DNA from: Mimachlamys varia
Lineage: Eukaryota; Mollusca; Bivalvia; Pectinida; Pectinidae
Reading direction: 5' to 3'
NCBI GenBank assembly: GCA_947623455.1
Contig: OX392527.1
Location: 52,496,401 to 52,560,400, forward strand
Length of the DNA: 64,000 nucleotides
The notes below the pieces were generated by a model, which was not told the DNA's origin, did not search any database, and saw nothing but the letters and a program-made list of their open reading frames with translations. Shown in pieces: positions 47,172-58,102 of the stretch. The translations under genes were made by a program, and so were the position numbers. The first letter of the stretch is position 1, and each line of letters begins with the position of its first letter.

Positions 47172-47651
47172 CTTGATAGTAACATCCTTGGTTCTCCAAC
47201 CTATGGTGTTTACATGTCGCAGTTGATTCGCAGGGTTTGCTCTAGGTATCGTGATTTTCGTGATCGATGTCGACTGCTGACAAACAAACTAACAACACAA
47301 GGATTCGAGATAGACAGGTTGATCAGAACAATGGACAAGTTTTATGGTCGCCATCTTTGTTTCATTGAGAAATATTCTGTATCTTTAAGTGATATGAAGA
47401 TGGACGTTTGATACTCGGTTCTCATTTTGAGAACTTGATGTTTACTTGGATGTGATAAAGATTAACATGGCGGGTGTCGTCGATAAAGTAGAAGACGCTT
47501 AATCTTCTCGAACAGTTGGTCTTATTCTCTTGTGCTTTTACAAGAGTCTTCATGTAAATTTTCCCTTTGTTCATGTTTTGCCCCTGGTTTAATCGATTTT
47601 GAGTTCGGATTGTGATTTTGTTAAAGCTTCGGTATTCTCTAATTTATTTTT
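47172..47651 (+). mobile_element. Penelope-like element fragment with open RT C-terminus
   Basis: From the codons for GSPTYGVYMSQLIRR through YRDFRDRCRLLTNKLTTQGF and the K-F-Y-G-R-H motif to SLSDMKMDV, then a stop at 47,409. The frame is continuous over about 80 codons. The 3' untranslated end follows (GTCGTCGATAAAGTAGAAGA, TCTTCTCGAACAGTTGG, CGATTTTGAGTTCGG) to GCTTCGGTATTCTC. Truncated 5' at about 47,172. Its open start ATG at 47,154 lies in flanking DNA and is accidental. Confidence 0.88.
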
Positions 47652-48311
47652 GTGTACAAAATCATTTAATGAAGTAATATGCTGATATTTTACGATATAG
47701 CATTTACGTACAGGTCATGATATGTGCCTCTTATCGCCTTCTACATGTAACTTTTTAATTCCATATACAATGTATGTATTACGATCTTCAAGAAATTATG
47801 TTTACTGTATTAAGAAGGTCTTGTAGTAAATATTTGATGATTGACACGTGAGATTTCAACACGAGGAAATTCCAACTGTCACAGTACATCTGAAATGTCC
47901 GTCAAAGGTGCCATATTGTCATATTTGTAAATGATTTACATCTCATTACAAAAAGCTTTTTAAAAACTTGCTTCTTTATCATTCATAAAGGTATAGTTTG
48001 TATGAATATGTAAAGTAAAAAACACAATTTGTTTCACAACATTTCAGAGAATTAATACTGCAAACGTATTTATTTTGGTGTATTCAAATTTTACCTTATG
48101 TTCAATGAGGAATAAACGCTCTCAAAACTTCTGCTTCGTAAAACAATTTGCAAAAACTATAATAAGCGCAATAATAATTTAGAGGAAAACCGTCAGAGCA
48201 AAAATCGGTTAAATTTGATTACCCTTAAAATATAGGTTTACAGTATTCCATAGGATTTTTAAGAGTATATAAAACCTTATTGTAGTGTATGCATCAATAT
48301 GTATACCTAAT
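47652..48311. other. no gene recognised
   Basis: AT-rich; nothing recognised. Confidence 0.5.
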
Positions 48312-48512
48312 AAAGATGACGTAACACACACATGTTCTGCACCTTTTAAATTTAGTAACAGATACAGTATGCCGAAAAAAATGCATCAAACTGCACCATA
48401 CAGCTGTTTCGTCCTCGGAGGACTCTTCAGTAATGCTAAGGCCAAAAGGTGGGAATCCAACATTTCTAAACTAATGTCGAAGCAGAAGGGTCAGGTGCGT
48501 AACACCGATTTA
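48312..48512 (-). mobile_element. retrozyme-like hammerhead repeat, partial unit
   Basis: Starts at GATGACGTAACACACACATG (48,316), contains the ribozyme and stops after GGGTCAGGTGCGTAACAC, so about 200 of the roughly 345 bp of a unit are present. Confidence 0.85.
48393..48436 (-). ncRNA. type I hammerhead ribozyme, copy 4, intact core
   Basis: Minus strand: stem I GCAUUA with UGGUGC (six pairs including two G-U), CUGAAGA, stem II GUCCU-CCG-AGGAC with five pairs and a changed loop, GAAAC, stem III ACA-GC-UGU, cleavage after GUA. Every core nucleotide of the hammerhead consensus is present. Confidence 0.85.
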
Positions 48513-48811
48513 ATGTGATTTGTTTCTTACCGCCCTTAGGAAGTTTAATTTACAGATTAACCTAATATGAGCAAATATTGTTTTCATATCTGTCCCCAAT
48601 TCTGGAGTAAGGTTGATTGATCGATTACGAATTTGTTCTCCTAAAATAAACAATGCACTTGCCATGCACATCCTTTTTCTTTTGTTTTACGTCTACATAA
48701 ATAAGCCTTCCGGTGTTTGCGATGTGAATACGCGTATTGAGTGCGTGTGTATTTGGAATGGTGCAATATATTCATATATGCCTAATTGTGATGGTCTGGA
48801 TCTTTTTTGCC

Positions 48812-49125
48812 GATTTAAGTGCTACCACACCGAAGTATACTGCCGAAGGCCCCCAGCAAAACACTCTTCCCGGTCACATTATACTGACAACGGGTGAACC
48901 AGTCGTTTTACTCCCATAATACTGAGCGTCAAGCAGGGAGTATTACCTACCATTTTTTAACACTTTGGTATGTCTCGGCCAGGGGACAGAACCCATAGCA
49001 ATCATCACGGGGACTAACGTTCAACTTAAAGCCAAAAGTAATGTCAAAAAGGAAAAATAAGATCCCAAATAAAGTCGACCATGTATTGGGTGGCAACGGG
49101 TACAATTTGCACGGCAGTTGTAGAC
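48812..49125 (+). mobile_element. interspersed repeat family W, copy 1
   Basis: GTGCTACCACACCGAAGTAT, ACTGCCGAAGGC, CACATTATACTGACAACGGG, GGGGACAGAACCCA and AAGATCCCAAATAAAGTCG are shared, in order, with 54,702-55,050. Such blocks are common in mollusc repeats. The cysteine-rich C-terminus of the open frame 48,613-48,897 is read out of this repeat and is not a real protein. Confidence 0.8.
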
Positions 49126-49887
49126 TAAGAGTGAAACGAAACCCATTTTTCGTCATGCTAGCAATGTGGTTATGATATATAAACTGCTATCACATGCCTA
49201 TTTAATATTACCCACTGTTCCTTCCAATCTTGAATTGTTTTATAATATAACTAGTGTTCTTTAACCTAGAACTCTCGAATTCAGACATTCTTCTCGCTGA
49301 TCTCCATTCGGTTTTATCTACCCAGAAATAGACATTTTTAGTGCATAATGATATCGTGACCACGATACTGCGTTGTTCGCGTCTAAGATGTACCGGTCGT
49401 GCATCCTTAATGTTATAAAACAGAATAGCACTATCTGTGTGCGCCTGGTCACAATAAAACGGGGGAAATAAATGGCCAGGCAGCCTGGATCTAACGTTAT
49501 CTACAGCATCAATTGATATCATAAAGTTTGAATATTGCAGAAAAAGTAAGTGTAACGACCACGAGTAGGCAGCATGCATGTACACAAATCGATTACATGG
49601 AGTTTCGTTTGTGTTGGCGTAACGCAACGATTCATGAAATTTTATCAATGAAGTTATTAGGACGCTGTTGGATATAGTTTCGTCTGCTTTATCTGTCAAT
49701 CATTTCGTCCGTTCGTGAAAATCGATAAAAATACATCTAGAAGCCAAAACCTACACGATAATCCCTTATGAGGACATTTGTACTTGAGTTTCTCTATTTA
49801 AGGATTAAACCAAAATAGTAACAGCTTGCTTTAATTACAGTGGTCGAAAACTAATTGTATAAACCACAGGGCGAGGAAATTCGTTGA
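49126..49887. other. no gene accepted
   Basis: A 163-codon open frame on the minus strand (49,208-49,699) is the longest non-repeat frame outside the protease gene. It starts on TTG rather than ATG, and I recognise no domain or splice pattern. Confidence 0.4.
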
Positions 49888-50108
49888 AAGATGACGTCAC
49901 ACACATGTGCTGCACCATTTAAATTTAGTAATAGATACAGTATGACGAAAAAATGAATTAAACTGCACCATACAGCTGCTTCGTCCCCCTACATGTAGGA
50001 CTCTTCAGCAATGCTAGGGGCCAAAAGGTGGGAATCCAAAATTTCTAAAGTAATGAAGCAGCAGAAGGGTCAGGTGCGTAAAACCCCTTTAATTTATGAA
50101 TTTAGAAG
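49888..50108 (-). mobile_element. retrozyme-like hammerhead repeat, partial unit
   Basis: GATGACGTCACACACATGTG at 49,891 through the ribozyme to CCCCTTTAATTTATGAATTT and AGAAG at 50,108. Same left boundary as four other copies. Confidence 0.85.
49965..50014 (-). ncRNA. hammerhead ribozyme, copy 5, altered stem II
   Basis: Six extra bases (ACATGT) enlarge stem II into a longer self-complementary arm. GAAAC has become GAAGC, which could still pair with U16.1 as G-U. Stem I (GCAUUG with UGGUGC) loses one pair. Activity is uncertain. Confidence 0.7.
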
Positions 50109-52431
50109 AAAGCTTATTTTAGACCAACGTCAAGTGTACATGTACATGTTAGTATCTTTAAACTACTGACAGGTAAGATTCATTTTCGATGAAATACAGC
50201 CACCATTGTATCACAAATTGATTCAGTCGATTTTTAAAAGTGATCCAAAATAGTTTAGACCAAATATTTAAATGTTTTCAACGAAATAACTATTACAAGC
50301 CGATGAACTTGTCTAGGAAACGTTAGGTAATGCATAAATACGACAAAAAGAAATACGGTAAAGAAAAAACCCGATCCAAGGGTAAAGATTAAGATTCTAG
50401 AATCGTTCTATTGCCAAAAATCAAAATTACAATAAAGCTGGTTTGAGCAAAAAAGGAACCATCAAACATAAAATGGTACCATAAACAAAGTTCTAGTCCA
50501 AGCGCAAGGCACCACATGACCAGGGAAAAACATTGTTGTGAATACAAAATGACGAGTGTCCGCAATCCATGGTGAATAACCCAAAGATACTAAGCATACA
50601 GAACAAACAAGTGTATGACCGATTGATTCCGGGCTAAGCCGTTGATTGGGGCCAAATCTTCTGTACTTTCCGACCAATACAGAGGTAATGCACATGATCA
50701 AGTGGAATCAAGGCTCGGCTTAGCAACTCATGAATGAGTATGATCGGTGATGCAAAATTAACTGACTGACGAACGCAAGTGATTGCCGAAGATGCCCCGG
50801 ACACAGTTTGCCCCAGTTGTGTAGACTGACAGCTTATCATAGAAGTTTGCATAAGTTTATGGACAGCTAATCGAAGGCTGTGATGCAAAAAGATCAGGCT
50901 AAAGTAGCCGAATATTGAATGGAGATGATGAAATATTGGTATTCATATGCATATTCAACTTGAAATTCGCATTCACTCGCGGGTTTGCTCATTTTGGTGT
51001 ATTTTAGTCAATGGCCAAAAATATATTTAGCTGGGTATACTAAGGTAAGGCCTAATTCATATTAATTTGAAACAAAACAGTAAAACAAACAAGTGCACCG
51101 TCTCCCACGAGAGCAAAATGTCTGCCTTTATAGTAACTTCACTTTTATCTGTGGTCGTTTTATTCCAGTACATCTTTTTCACCTGTTTTGTTATATACGT
51201 AAATCCCTCAATAATATCTATAAATATTTTTTTTTTATCTTGTAAGATGATCCATGTACCTACCGGCGCAATGGTTCTAACTCCAGAAACTTCAGAGCAA
51301 TATTCCGACCATTTTGGATTGCAAATCACCTTGGTCATATAATGTCTAGACAAATTGACCATTTTCGTCACTTATGATTGAGAAACGAGTCACGAGAGAT
51401 ACTGTGCTATATTGCTCTAATCAATGTCTGCAAAATCGGTCTGACCGATTTCTGAGAGGTCTGACACATTCTTTGACCTAAATATTGAGTTAAACTAAAC
51501 TAGCAATATATCATGGTAGAAGAGTCAGTCATCAAATCTGAATTTATTGTACGTATGTATGGAAAATGTACTAAAATGTGTTTCTTTGTAGGACTCGCAC
51601 AACTAAATCATTCAATATATGTATCGCTAAGCTTTAGGGCTAATATTTGAAGTTCAAGACTAGTGACAACCGTCTAGATTCACAGATACATACATGACAA
51701 AAGCTCAAAAAGAAATTTTGGGGTGACATTACTGGCATTTTACAGCGATACAGGCTTAGTTTCTGGCAATTGGAAGTTTACATAGCACATCGGTAAAAAT
51801 GGGACGGGAAACTCCATTTCAATCCGCCATCATATATCGAAAATCTACCGAAAGTATACATTTTTGTAAAGTTTAATAAATGTTGATTTCATTCAATTCA
51901 AAAAAGGTCAACAATTACCAAGTTGAATTGTGTTGAGCTAGACTGTCTAATAATCGACAATAAAAGTAACTGAATAGGACATTGAGTAAGGTTTTTAATT
52001 AGAATATTTATTCAAAAGTATGTTATATTAATTTTATACTATTTGAATGTTACATAATAAGGTGAGTGTATGGTGAAAATGAAATTGATACTACTTCTAA
52101 TTTGATAAAAAAGGTACAAAATACTTTGTACTTTGTTATATGAGTATACATAACTATTTCTATAGGTATTCAACTAACCGAAATATCTGCTGCAAAAATT
52201 TATGCTAGAAGCAGTACGCATGATGCCAAATGCTTTGAATTAAAAGTGAAAATACTAATAACATTATATAACTTTTATTTTATCTACTTAGACCTAGTCG
52301 AGGCGTTTATGAACTTCATCTTAACATAAACATGCATGTAAGGCAAACATTGTTATTCATTTCATTTTTACCAGTGAAATATCGAAAAATTTTCATTCTA
52401 TAAAAGTGATATTTTTCACTAGTGAATAAAC
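50109..52431. other. no gene recognised
   Basis: Two overlapping minus-strand frames at 50,462-50,888, a + frame at 51,067-51,342 with a hydrophobic stretch (SAFIVTSLLSVVVLF) and its antisense frame 51,057-51,371 are all without recognisable family. The hydrophobic stretch could be a leader, but no splice donor in a suitable place is evident. Confidence 0.4.
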
Positions 52432-52592
52432 AGAATATCTAACAGTATCTGTAGTAATACCAAACATATTTCACTCGTGTGGCTAATATTTGGATATTTT
52501 TCACGAGTGCGCAGCACGAGTGAAAAATATCAAAATATTTGTCCAACTCGTGAAATATATTTGGTATTACTGAAGACATTGTTAGATATCCT
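52432..52592. mobile_element. palindromic MITE-like element with 45-bp terminal inverted repeats
   Basis: The left end AGAATATCTAACAGTATCTG through TAATACCAAACATATTTCAC faces the right end GTGAAATATATTTGGTATTA through TGTTAGATATCCT. Inside lies a second palindrome around CACGAGTGCGCAGCACGAG. Non-autonomous. A diverged copy is at 23,572-23,722. It lies about 45 bp from the start of the hammerhead repeat. Confidence 0.85.
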
Positions 52593-52715
52593 CTATATAT
52601 TACACGCGAATATATAAGCAAAAGGCGATCATATAAGGATCACGTAACACACACATATGCTTCACCTCTTAAATTTAGTAATAGATACAGTTTGCCGAAA
52701 AAAATGAATTAAACT

Positions 52716-52759
52716 GTATCATACAGCTGTTTCGTCCTCCTAGGACTCTTCAGTGATGC
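52716..52759 (-). ncRNA. type I hammerhead ribozyme, copy 6, intact core (first unit of dimer)
   Basis: Minus strand: GCAUCA, CUGAAGA, GUCCU-AGG-AGGAC, GAAAC, stem III ACA-GC-UGU, then AUGAUAC. Stem I has five of six pairs (one C-A mismatch at the second position from the outer end). All catalytic bases are present. Confidence 0.85.
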
Positions 52760-53060
52760 TAGGGGCCAAAAGGTAGGAATCCAAAATTTCTAAACTTATG
52801 TAGAAGCAGAAGGGTCAGGTGCGTAAAACCCCTTAATTTTATTAATTTAGAAGTAAAATTAAACTAGTTTTGTATAATTTCAAATCGTGTACTACGAAAA
52901 TGTGTATATTAAGTACCTTGCCACTACTCAAATGAGATAAACTGTGGCTATGGAGGCTCCAGCAAACCTCGGGGAATAAAAAATCCACCAGTAGAGTCTG
53001 CCACCCCTATCATAAAGATCACGTAACACACACATATGCTGAAAAAAAATGAATTAAACT

Positions 53061-53095
53061 GCATCAAACAGCTGTTTCGTCCTCCTACAGTGATG
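53061..53095 (-). ncRNA. hammerhead ribozyme broken by a deletion (second unit of dimer)
   Basis: GTTTCGTCCTCCTACAGTG in place of the usual GTTTCGTCCTCC-TAGGACTCTTCAGTG: most of stem II's far strand and the CUGAAGA box are deleted. It cannot cleave. Confidence 0.8.
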
Positions 53096-53345
53096 CTAGG
53101 AGCCAAAAGGTAGGAATCCAAAATTTCTAAACTTATGTAGAAGCAGAAGGGTCAGGTGCGTAAAATAAACAGAGCTTATTAATTTGTTCAAGATTCGAAC
53201 TAACCAACGACATCTGTACCTGATGAACGAAGGGACTTATTTCCCTAGCCCAGTCCGTACGAAGCGACACAAGTATTTTACCAAGATGAATAAATATTCC
53301 TAATCATGCAAAATTGCAAAACAACATAATCGCCATTTTTATGTC

Positions 53346-53422
53346 TAGCAGAAGACGCTTATTCTTCCGGAGCACCTAGTCTTATTATCTTTTGCTTTTA
53401 CGAGAGTCTCCATGTAAATATC
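53346..53422 (+). mobile_element. Penelope-like 3' end fragment, internal piece
   Basis: AGCAGAAGACGCTTATTCTT-CCGGAGCACC to GAGAGTCTCCATGTAAAT, 77 bp. The usual terminus is replaced by unrelated sequence. Confidence 0.75.
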
Positions 53423-53819
53423 AGATTTCAGATTCTACTAACAACTGTCGCTTATAATCACAATCTCATCGAAGCTTTGAAATGTTCGAAAAAAAAACAC
53501 ATTTTCTTTTTTAACTTAAAGGGAATAAAAATTTGTAAATACAATGTCCATCGTGTAACATAAACATTATAAACAACTTTCTAATTAATTTAGACGTAAT
53601 TCTAGTCAGTCAAACAAACTTTTTACAGTAAAACCAAAATATGCCACTCAGTATTTTTTATATAAACTTGAATGGAGTCACAGTATTTTTTAGTTCTGTG
53701 ACGATATAACATGGATATAATTTGCATCAGCACGATAACTAAGTCCCAACGTAAATGTCAAAATCTCGAAGTGAAACACAAACAGAAGGTGGAAGAGATC
53801 GGGATGCAATGTTAAAGAA

Positions 53820-54132
53820 AAATAGAGAATACCGAAGCGTGACCAGAACCATAATCCGAACTCAAAATCTATTAGATTTAGGGCAAAATAAGAATAGAGA
53901 AATTGAACGGCCATGTGTTCCTGAAGAGTTAGCGTATTCCGCTTCATCAACGATACCCGCCATATAATTCTTGGTTAATCATCAAGTCTTAAAAAGTAAA
54001 AACCTAATCATCATTGTCAATTACAACAAGTAAGCACACTAATGAGCTTACTCAAAATCTTCATATCATAATTATAATTTATAAGGATACAAAATATTTC
54101 TTAAAGAGACGATGATGGCGACCATTAAACAA
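53820..54132 (-). mobile_element. Penelope-like 3' fragment
   Basis: GAGAATACCGAAGCGTGACC to AGACGATGATGGCGACCATT. The landmark order is complete, with a lost segment near GAACGGCC and a duplicated ATAATTATAA run. About 310 bp, non-coding remnant. Confidence 0.8.
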
Positions 54133-54701
54133 ATGACAGATTTCTAAATAAAGAAAGAAAAAAATATGTTCAAATAAAGAAATGCACTGCTCTGCAAAAA
54201 CTGTATATGATATTTATAGGCAGTGCTTTAGATTATGGTTGTATCTATGCTATTCCCTCTAGAAATCACTACGAGAAACTGGGTCAACAGGCCAATTCTG
54301 CGGCAGCCATCCTGATTGTATCGATAACCGACATATATATGCGGGACGTATAACCAAATAGGGAGGGCAATCGAGTTAGAATAGGTAAACATAAGCCATT
54401 CTTGTCATATATGATATATAGAGGACTGATCTTGTGATATACATGTAGATTCACTTTCTGCCAAGTCAGCATATTTCGATGATGTAAATATAGATTTATG
54501 CCATTCGTTTTTATTTAGATATGTCAAATCGAATGATACATTTTTTTAGAAAATGAATTACCCGCGATATTTTAGCGATTCTCGGGAGATTTGATTGAAA
54601 AATACACTGTATGCCTGCTCAATCTCACTTGTTTTGGTTTCGTTCACTTTTATTTATGGAAGATTGCAGTATTTTCAAGTAAGCCGCTCGAATTTTTGAC
54701 G
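54133..54701. other. no gene recognised
   Basis: Short frame 54,284-54,472 (-) only; nothing recognised. Confidence 0.5.
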
Positions 54702-55050
54702 ATTTAAAGTGCTACCACAATGAAGTACACTGCCGAAGGCAAACAACAAAACACCGTCACATTATACTAACAACGGGTGAACCAGTCATTTCCATTCACA
54801 TTATGTTGAGCATCAAGCAGAGAAGGTTAGCATTGTTGAAGACTTTGGTATGGGGACAGAACTCAAAGCCTTCTTCAATTGGTGAAAACTCAACTATAGA
54901 CCAATTGTGAGGCTGTGGTCATTAAGGGAGACATTAGGAAGACGAAAGTTGTTTAGGAAAGAAGAGAAAAGACGAGATCCCAAGTTTGGTCGCCTCCTTC
55001 GGTCATGCAATGGAGACAGCAGATACAATTCTTACGCCCCACCTGTAGGG
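54702..55050 (+). mobile_element. interspersed repeat family W, copy 2
   Basis: AGTGCTACCACAATGAAGTA, ACTGCCGAAGGC, TCACATTATACTAACAACGG, GGGGACAGAACTC and GAGATCCCAAGTTTGGTCGC in the same order as 48,812-49,125, followed by ATACAATTCTTACGCCCC. The minus-strand frame 54,953-55,141 is read through it. Confidence 0.8.
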
Positions 55051-55176
55051 CCTGATAAAAGGTGGCACATATTATAGTGTTTCTTAGAGATTCACTACAG
55101 AATAGGTGTTTTCTGTTTTCTAATTTTGGGTTGCTTCGCAAAAAAATGTTGTTGAATATTTGGTATTTACTTTTAA

Positions 55177-55666
55177 GAAGGGTTTAGTAAGTGATGTAGG
55201 GTATATTATAGGCTGAAGGGTAGGTAAGTGATGTAGGCTGAAGGGTTTAGTAAATGATGAAGGGTATAATATAGGCTGAAGGGTTGAGTAAGTGATGTAG
55301 AGTATAATATAGGCTGAAGGGTTTAGTAAGTGATGTAGGGTATAATATAGGCTGAAGGGTTTAGTAAATGATGAAGGGTATAATATAGGCTGAAGGGTTT
55401 AGTAAATGATGTAGGGTATAATATAGGCTGGAGGGTTTATTAAATGATGTAGGGTATAATATAGGCTACAGGGTTTAGTAAGTGATGTAGGGTATAATAT
55501 AGGCTGAATGGTGTAGTAAGTGATGTAGGGTATAATATAGGCTGAAGGGTTTAGTAAGTGATGTAGGGTATAATATAGGCTGAAGGGTTTAGTAAATGAT
55601 GTAGGATATAATATTGGCTGAAGGGTTTAGTAAGTGATGTAGGGTATAATATAGTCTGAAGGGTAA
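55177..55666. repeat. 38-bp tandem repeat, about 13 copies
   Basis: Unit GGGTTTAGTAAGTGATGTAG-GGTATAATATAGGCTGAA. Most steps are exactly 38 bp; one unit is shortened near 55,215. Confidence 0.95.
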
Positions 55667-56059
55667 GGATATTTAGATGTTAGATACGAAGGACTTGTTG
55701 GCTTCCATAAAGAATCCAGTCGTATTTCTCGAATAGATTGGCTATATTGTTTATGAATATGTAGAAAACGTCAATCGCCAATGGGGACTTTTAATTCTTA
55801 AGAAACTATGAATATTATATTGATTTTATTTCTATTATTATTGTTTAAAAGATATGGTCAACGGAAACAGTCAATCATCTGTCACCGACAATGATGGCGA
55901 GCCATTGATTGTAACTATGTGACGTCATAGTAGCACAATGTACTTACTATTGGCAATGTCCTTTCGTTGTTATTGTCATAAATAACTTTGTTCCCTGATT
56001 TGTCTGGTTAATTGTCAAAAATAACCAAACACTTGTTATTTTGCCATAGAGAATTTTTT
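55667..56059. other. no gene recognised
   Basis: Nothing recognised in 390 bp. Confidence 0.5.
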
Positions 56060-56428
56060 TTTAAAGAATACCGAAGCGTTAACAAAAGCATAATCCGAAC
56101 TCAAAATCGATTAGCCTATGGGCAAAATATGAACAAAGGAAAGATTTACATGGAGAACATTGTTAAAGTACATGAGAATAAGACCAGGGCCCGTATTCAT
56201 GAAACCGTTCTCATGCTCAAGGATTGATTCTGTGCTCAAACCACATCCAAGTAATCATCAATTCCTCGAAATGATAACTGAATCATTGTCAATCACAACA
56301 AGTAAACATACTAATAAGCATACTCAACAACGACCATCTTCAATCCACACAAAGATACAAAATATTTTTTCAATGAGACAATGATTGCGACAATAAAACT
56401 TACCCATAATTCTGATCAAAATCAATAT
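56060..56428 (-). mobile_element. Penelope-like 3' fragment with a replaced segment
   Basis: AGAATACCGAAGCGTTAAC to AGAATAAGACCAGG matches the family. Then about 55 bp (GCCCGTATTCATGAAACCGT onward) is unrelated and stands where the TTCCGGAAC / GAAGCAGAAGA block should be. Family sequence returns from ACATCCAAGTAATCATCA to TACCCATAATTCTGATC. Confidence 0.8.
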
Positions 56429-58102
56429 TATTTTCACCGGTATGTATATTATTAACATGTGCGTATGGGTGACTTTCAATTTAATTGCACTATAATAATA
56501 ATAATCCCACAACAAGACACATTCCATTACATTTAGATGCGTACTTAATGAATTCAATGGAGGTCAGAGGTATGTACATGTACAGTCGAGCAGTAGAAGT
56601 ACTTTCGACCATACTAAACCATAGCAATACATATCTCGCAAGGTCACGCACAACGGCAGTCGTGATCATCATTTGTCAACGACTGTATTTAAAGGTGCGT
56701 ACCGGTAACTTTTTACGTCGTTATATCCGGATGATGACTGTGACCATTCATAACATAATTTACATTGTACTTCTACTGGCAGTAATTACAAACAAGTTTA
56801 TTGATATAATGACATAATAGTTACATACATGGTAAACTATGGCACTGATCTCGTTTTCACCCGTCTCATTCACAATGAACAATATTGATATTGCGTTTAC
56901 AGTCACAATGAACATTATACGCTGTACCTGTATCCAGTCCTTGTCGATTGCTGGGCCACGCCCCACATGAAATTGACACACATGCAATCATATTACATGA
57001 CTTACACTAACAAAAGTCGTTTTCAGTTTTGTAAACGCCTACAAAGGAGTAAAGCATTGTATGCTCAAACAAAAGACATTTTCGGGGGGAGGAGGATAAA
57101 TATTTTGTTACTTTAGAGTTGATGTATATTGACGGGACACGCAATCGTTACACTCTATTTTGTTTGTTAAGTTATTTTTAAAGTATTTGACCTGACCTAA
57201 AAAAAAAAGTTTCAAGGACCTTAGTCCGTTTAAACTAGAACTGGTGTTTTTTTCTACTTGTGTGAAAGATCGGGGCATTTTTGAAAAATAGCTGAAGCTT
57301 GCCAAATGTCTTGTTATAAGTAGGGAAACATATTGACACAGGAATCAAGAAAACATTGATGTTTGTGTTCTTTTTGTTCTACTTTTCGGAGAGAACAGAC
57401 TATTTTTGTGTTTTATATCGAACATATGCATATAGCTTGCCAAATATCTCTCTTATTTGAACGGGGAGATATAATACCACCATAGTCAGACACATTGTAG
57501 CCTTTGTAATATATAACTCTGAGTTGTTATTTTCAGTGACCATTCATACTATAATGATTCCATTGTGACGTACTTTATATAGTGCAATATATCGCACAGT
57601 ATCCTACTTACTGTAAAATCATTAATTTTTCGATGGGATTTATTTTTGTTGATTTCCTGGGCACTCTTAATGATTTCGAAATGTTAAAATTAGTATAAGA
57701 AGAATATTTAGCTATATTTATCCAGGAAAGTGCGAAAAGAGCTGAATATATACGTAGATATAAATAATATCTTGCTGTAATTGTCTGTCTATATCGCTGT
57801 CATGCTGTGCGTTCTTTGTTTTCTCTCCGGAGTAGGCCCTGTTACTTCAAAGTCAATTATGGTTCCCACTGTACGTATAAATAGTTACGGAATGGAAATT
57901 TGTCTGCTTCACTTGCTTCCTATTAGTATGTGTCTTTGAGAACCCCAATGTCAATGTATTAATGTTTACAATGCAGTACAAAACAATAATGGCGGAGTAT
58001 TGTACCTTTCCTTTGGTTTATTACTTATTTGTATATTAGTATTACATATGTTTTCTTATCGCTAGGCTTCAGTAACGAATTCATATTGTGTTTTACACAG
58101 AA
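56429..58102. other. no gene recognised
   Basis: Open frames 56,485-56,817 (+) and 56,760-57,305 (-) have no recognisable motif. I looked here for a signal-peptide exon for the downstream protease and found none I could defend. Confidence 0.45.

Larger units (their letters stand above)
52636..53165 (-). mobile_element. retrozyme-like hammerhead repeat, head-to-tail partial dimer
   Basis: GATCACGTAACACACACATA occurs at 52,639 and again at 53,016. The ribozyme block GCTGTTTCGTCCTCC occurs at 52,726 and 53,071, a spacing of 345 bp. Between the two ribozymes lies a complete unit (AGGGGCCAAAAGG, AGAAGGGTCAGGTGCG, TGCCACTACTCAAATG, GGAGGCTCCAGCAA). The second unit has lost about 45 bp after ATATGCTG and breaks off at GGTGCGTAAAAT. 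Confidence 0.9.

Noticed and set aside
48613..48919. Hydrophobic leader followed by cysteine-rich peptide
   Set aside because: The cysteine-rich end is read out of interspersed repeat family W, also present at 54.7 kb.
49208..49699. 163-codon minus-strand frame
   Set aside because: Begins on TTG, no recognised domain, no supported splice sites. Kept only as a note.
51057..51371. Hydrophobic + frame and long antisense frame
   Set aside because: Considered as the missing signal-peptide exon of the protease, but no suitable donor or conserved content.
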